Below the pieces are notes generated by a model. The model was not told the DNA's origin and did not search any database. It worked only from the letters and a program-made list of their open reading frames with translations. This document shows positions 47,139-47,207 of a DNA stretch of 47,207 nt, piece by piece. Source of the DNA: an uncultured Oscillospiraceae bacterium (GTDB taxonomy: Bacteria; Bacillota; Clostridia; Oscillospirales; Oscillospiraceae); the NCBI GenBank assembly GCA_934631005.1, contig CAKTXA010000020.1, positions 1 through 47,207 on the forward strand, written 5' to 3'. The number at the start of each line of letters is the position of its first letter. Position 1 is the first letter of the stretch. The translations under genes were made by a program, and so were the position numbers.

Positions 47139-47207
47139 CCTCCGGCTAAGCCGGAGGCTTGAATAAGCCCTAGAAGGGCTTTATACAGACGCAGCCCCTG
47201 AAGGGGC
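47139..47207. other. Cluster of three hairpins at the window end
   Basis: CCTCCGGC-TAA-GCCGGAGG (47139-47157), AAGCCC-TAGAA-GGGCTT (47165-47181) and GCCCC-TGAA-GGGGC (47194-47207). The first can act as a terminator of the SLH gene although its T-run is poor. Hairpin series of this kind also flank IS200/IS605-type elements, but the window stops before any transposase could be seen. Confidence 0.5.

Noticed and set aside
1..47207. CRISPR array, prophage, toxin-antitoxin or defence system
   Set aside because: No regularly spaced direct repeats, phage structural or integrase genes, or defence-type domain pairs were found in the translations.

Overview
The window reads as chromosomal DNA from a GC-rich, endospore-forming, anaerobic member of the Clostridia, most like gut Oscillospiraceae (Oscillibacter/Lawsonibacter-type). 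The evidence is a complete spoIIIA operon (AA to AH) and spoIID, sigma-A promoters close to TTGACA-N17-TATAAT, strong GGAGG ribosome sites, a tyrosyl T-box, nickel lactate racemase, SLH-domain surface protein, and sugar ABC importers without their own ATPase. Species-level identity cannot be fixed from sequence reading alone. I see no prophage, CRISPR array or complete insertion sequence.

Layout. 1-5200: a cut-off TraX-like membrane protein (-), a GNAT acetyltransferase, a membrane TPR/leucine-rich-repeat protein (-), spoIID, a DUF4190 membrane protein and lgt. 5200-7160: a five-hairpin repeat, secG and prfB (-), and a 30-codon small ORF (-). 7260-10500: an amino-sugar cluster made of an XRE regulator fused to a GlcNAc-kinase-like domain, nagB and a Gfo/Idh/MocA oxidoreductase. 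10547-11430: tRNA-Arg(CCT), a palindromic repeat and a DUF2148 protein. 11499-19089: a LacI regulator facing a phosphotriesterase-like hydrolase, a GH36 alpha-galactosidase and a CUT1 sugar transporter (binding protein plus two permeases). 19141-20844: pyruvate kinase (-) behind a structured leader RNA with two terminators and a 26-codon upstream ORF. 20952-25553: spoIIIAA-AH. 25692-37110: a long housekeeping run asp23-nusB-(M22 protein)-xseA-xseB-ispA-[OLE RNA]-oapA-dxs-tlyA-nadK-argR-recN. 37130-38683: T-box and tyrS. 38754-41187: polar amino-acid ABC importer (-). 41408-43839: larA and an aminotransferase (-). 43970-47130: a MerR regulator divergent from an SLH-domain exported protein. The window ends in a cluster of small hairpins.

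The most striking item is the roughly 636-nt gene-free stretch between ispA and the membrane protein preceding dxs. Its position, its own promoter, its pairing 5' and 3' ends and the downstream OapA-like protein identify it as an OLE (ornate, large, extremophilic) RNA locus, a known class that is unexpected in a mesophilic gut-type genome. Immediately after it, separating it from oapA, lies one of two copies of a roughly 210-bp element built of five successive hairpins. The other copy follows lgt. The two copies differ in sequence but keep the hairpins through paired base changes, so the element is under structural selection. I do not recognise this family. Other points worth checking are the pyk leader RNA, the MerR-type 19-bp-spacer promoter of the SLH gene, the HTH-kinase fusion, and a prfB gene without the usual programmed frameshift.

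How the parts work together: the sugar genes (LacI operon, nag cluster, pyk) fit a saccharide fermenter. spoIID and spoIIIA together supply the engulfment machinery and the mother-cell-to-forespore channel. The ispA-ole-oapA-dxs block joins isoprenoid precursor synthesis to the OLE membrane ribonucleoprotein. The larA/aminotransferase and amino-acid importer genes suggest use of lactate stereoisomers or related 2-hydroxy acids and of amino acids.
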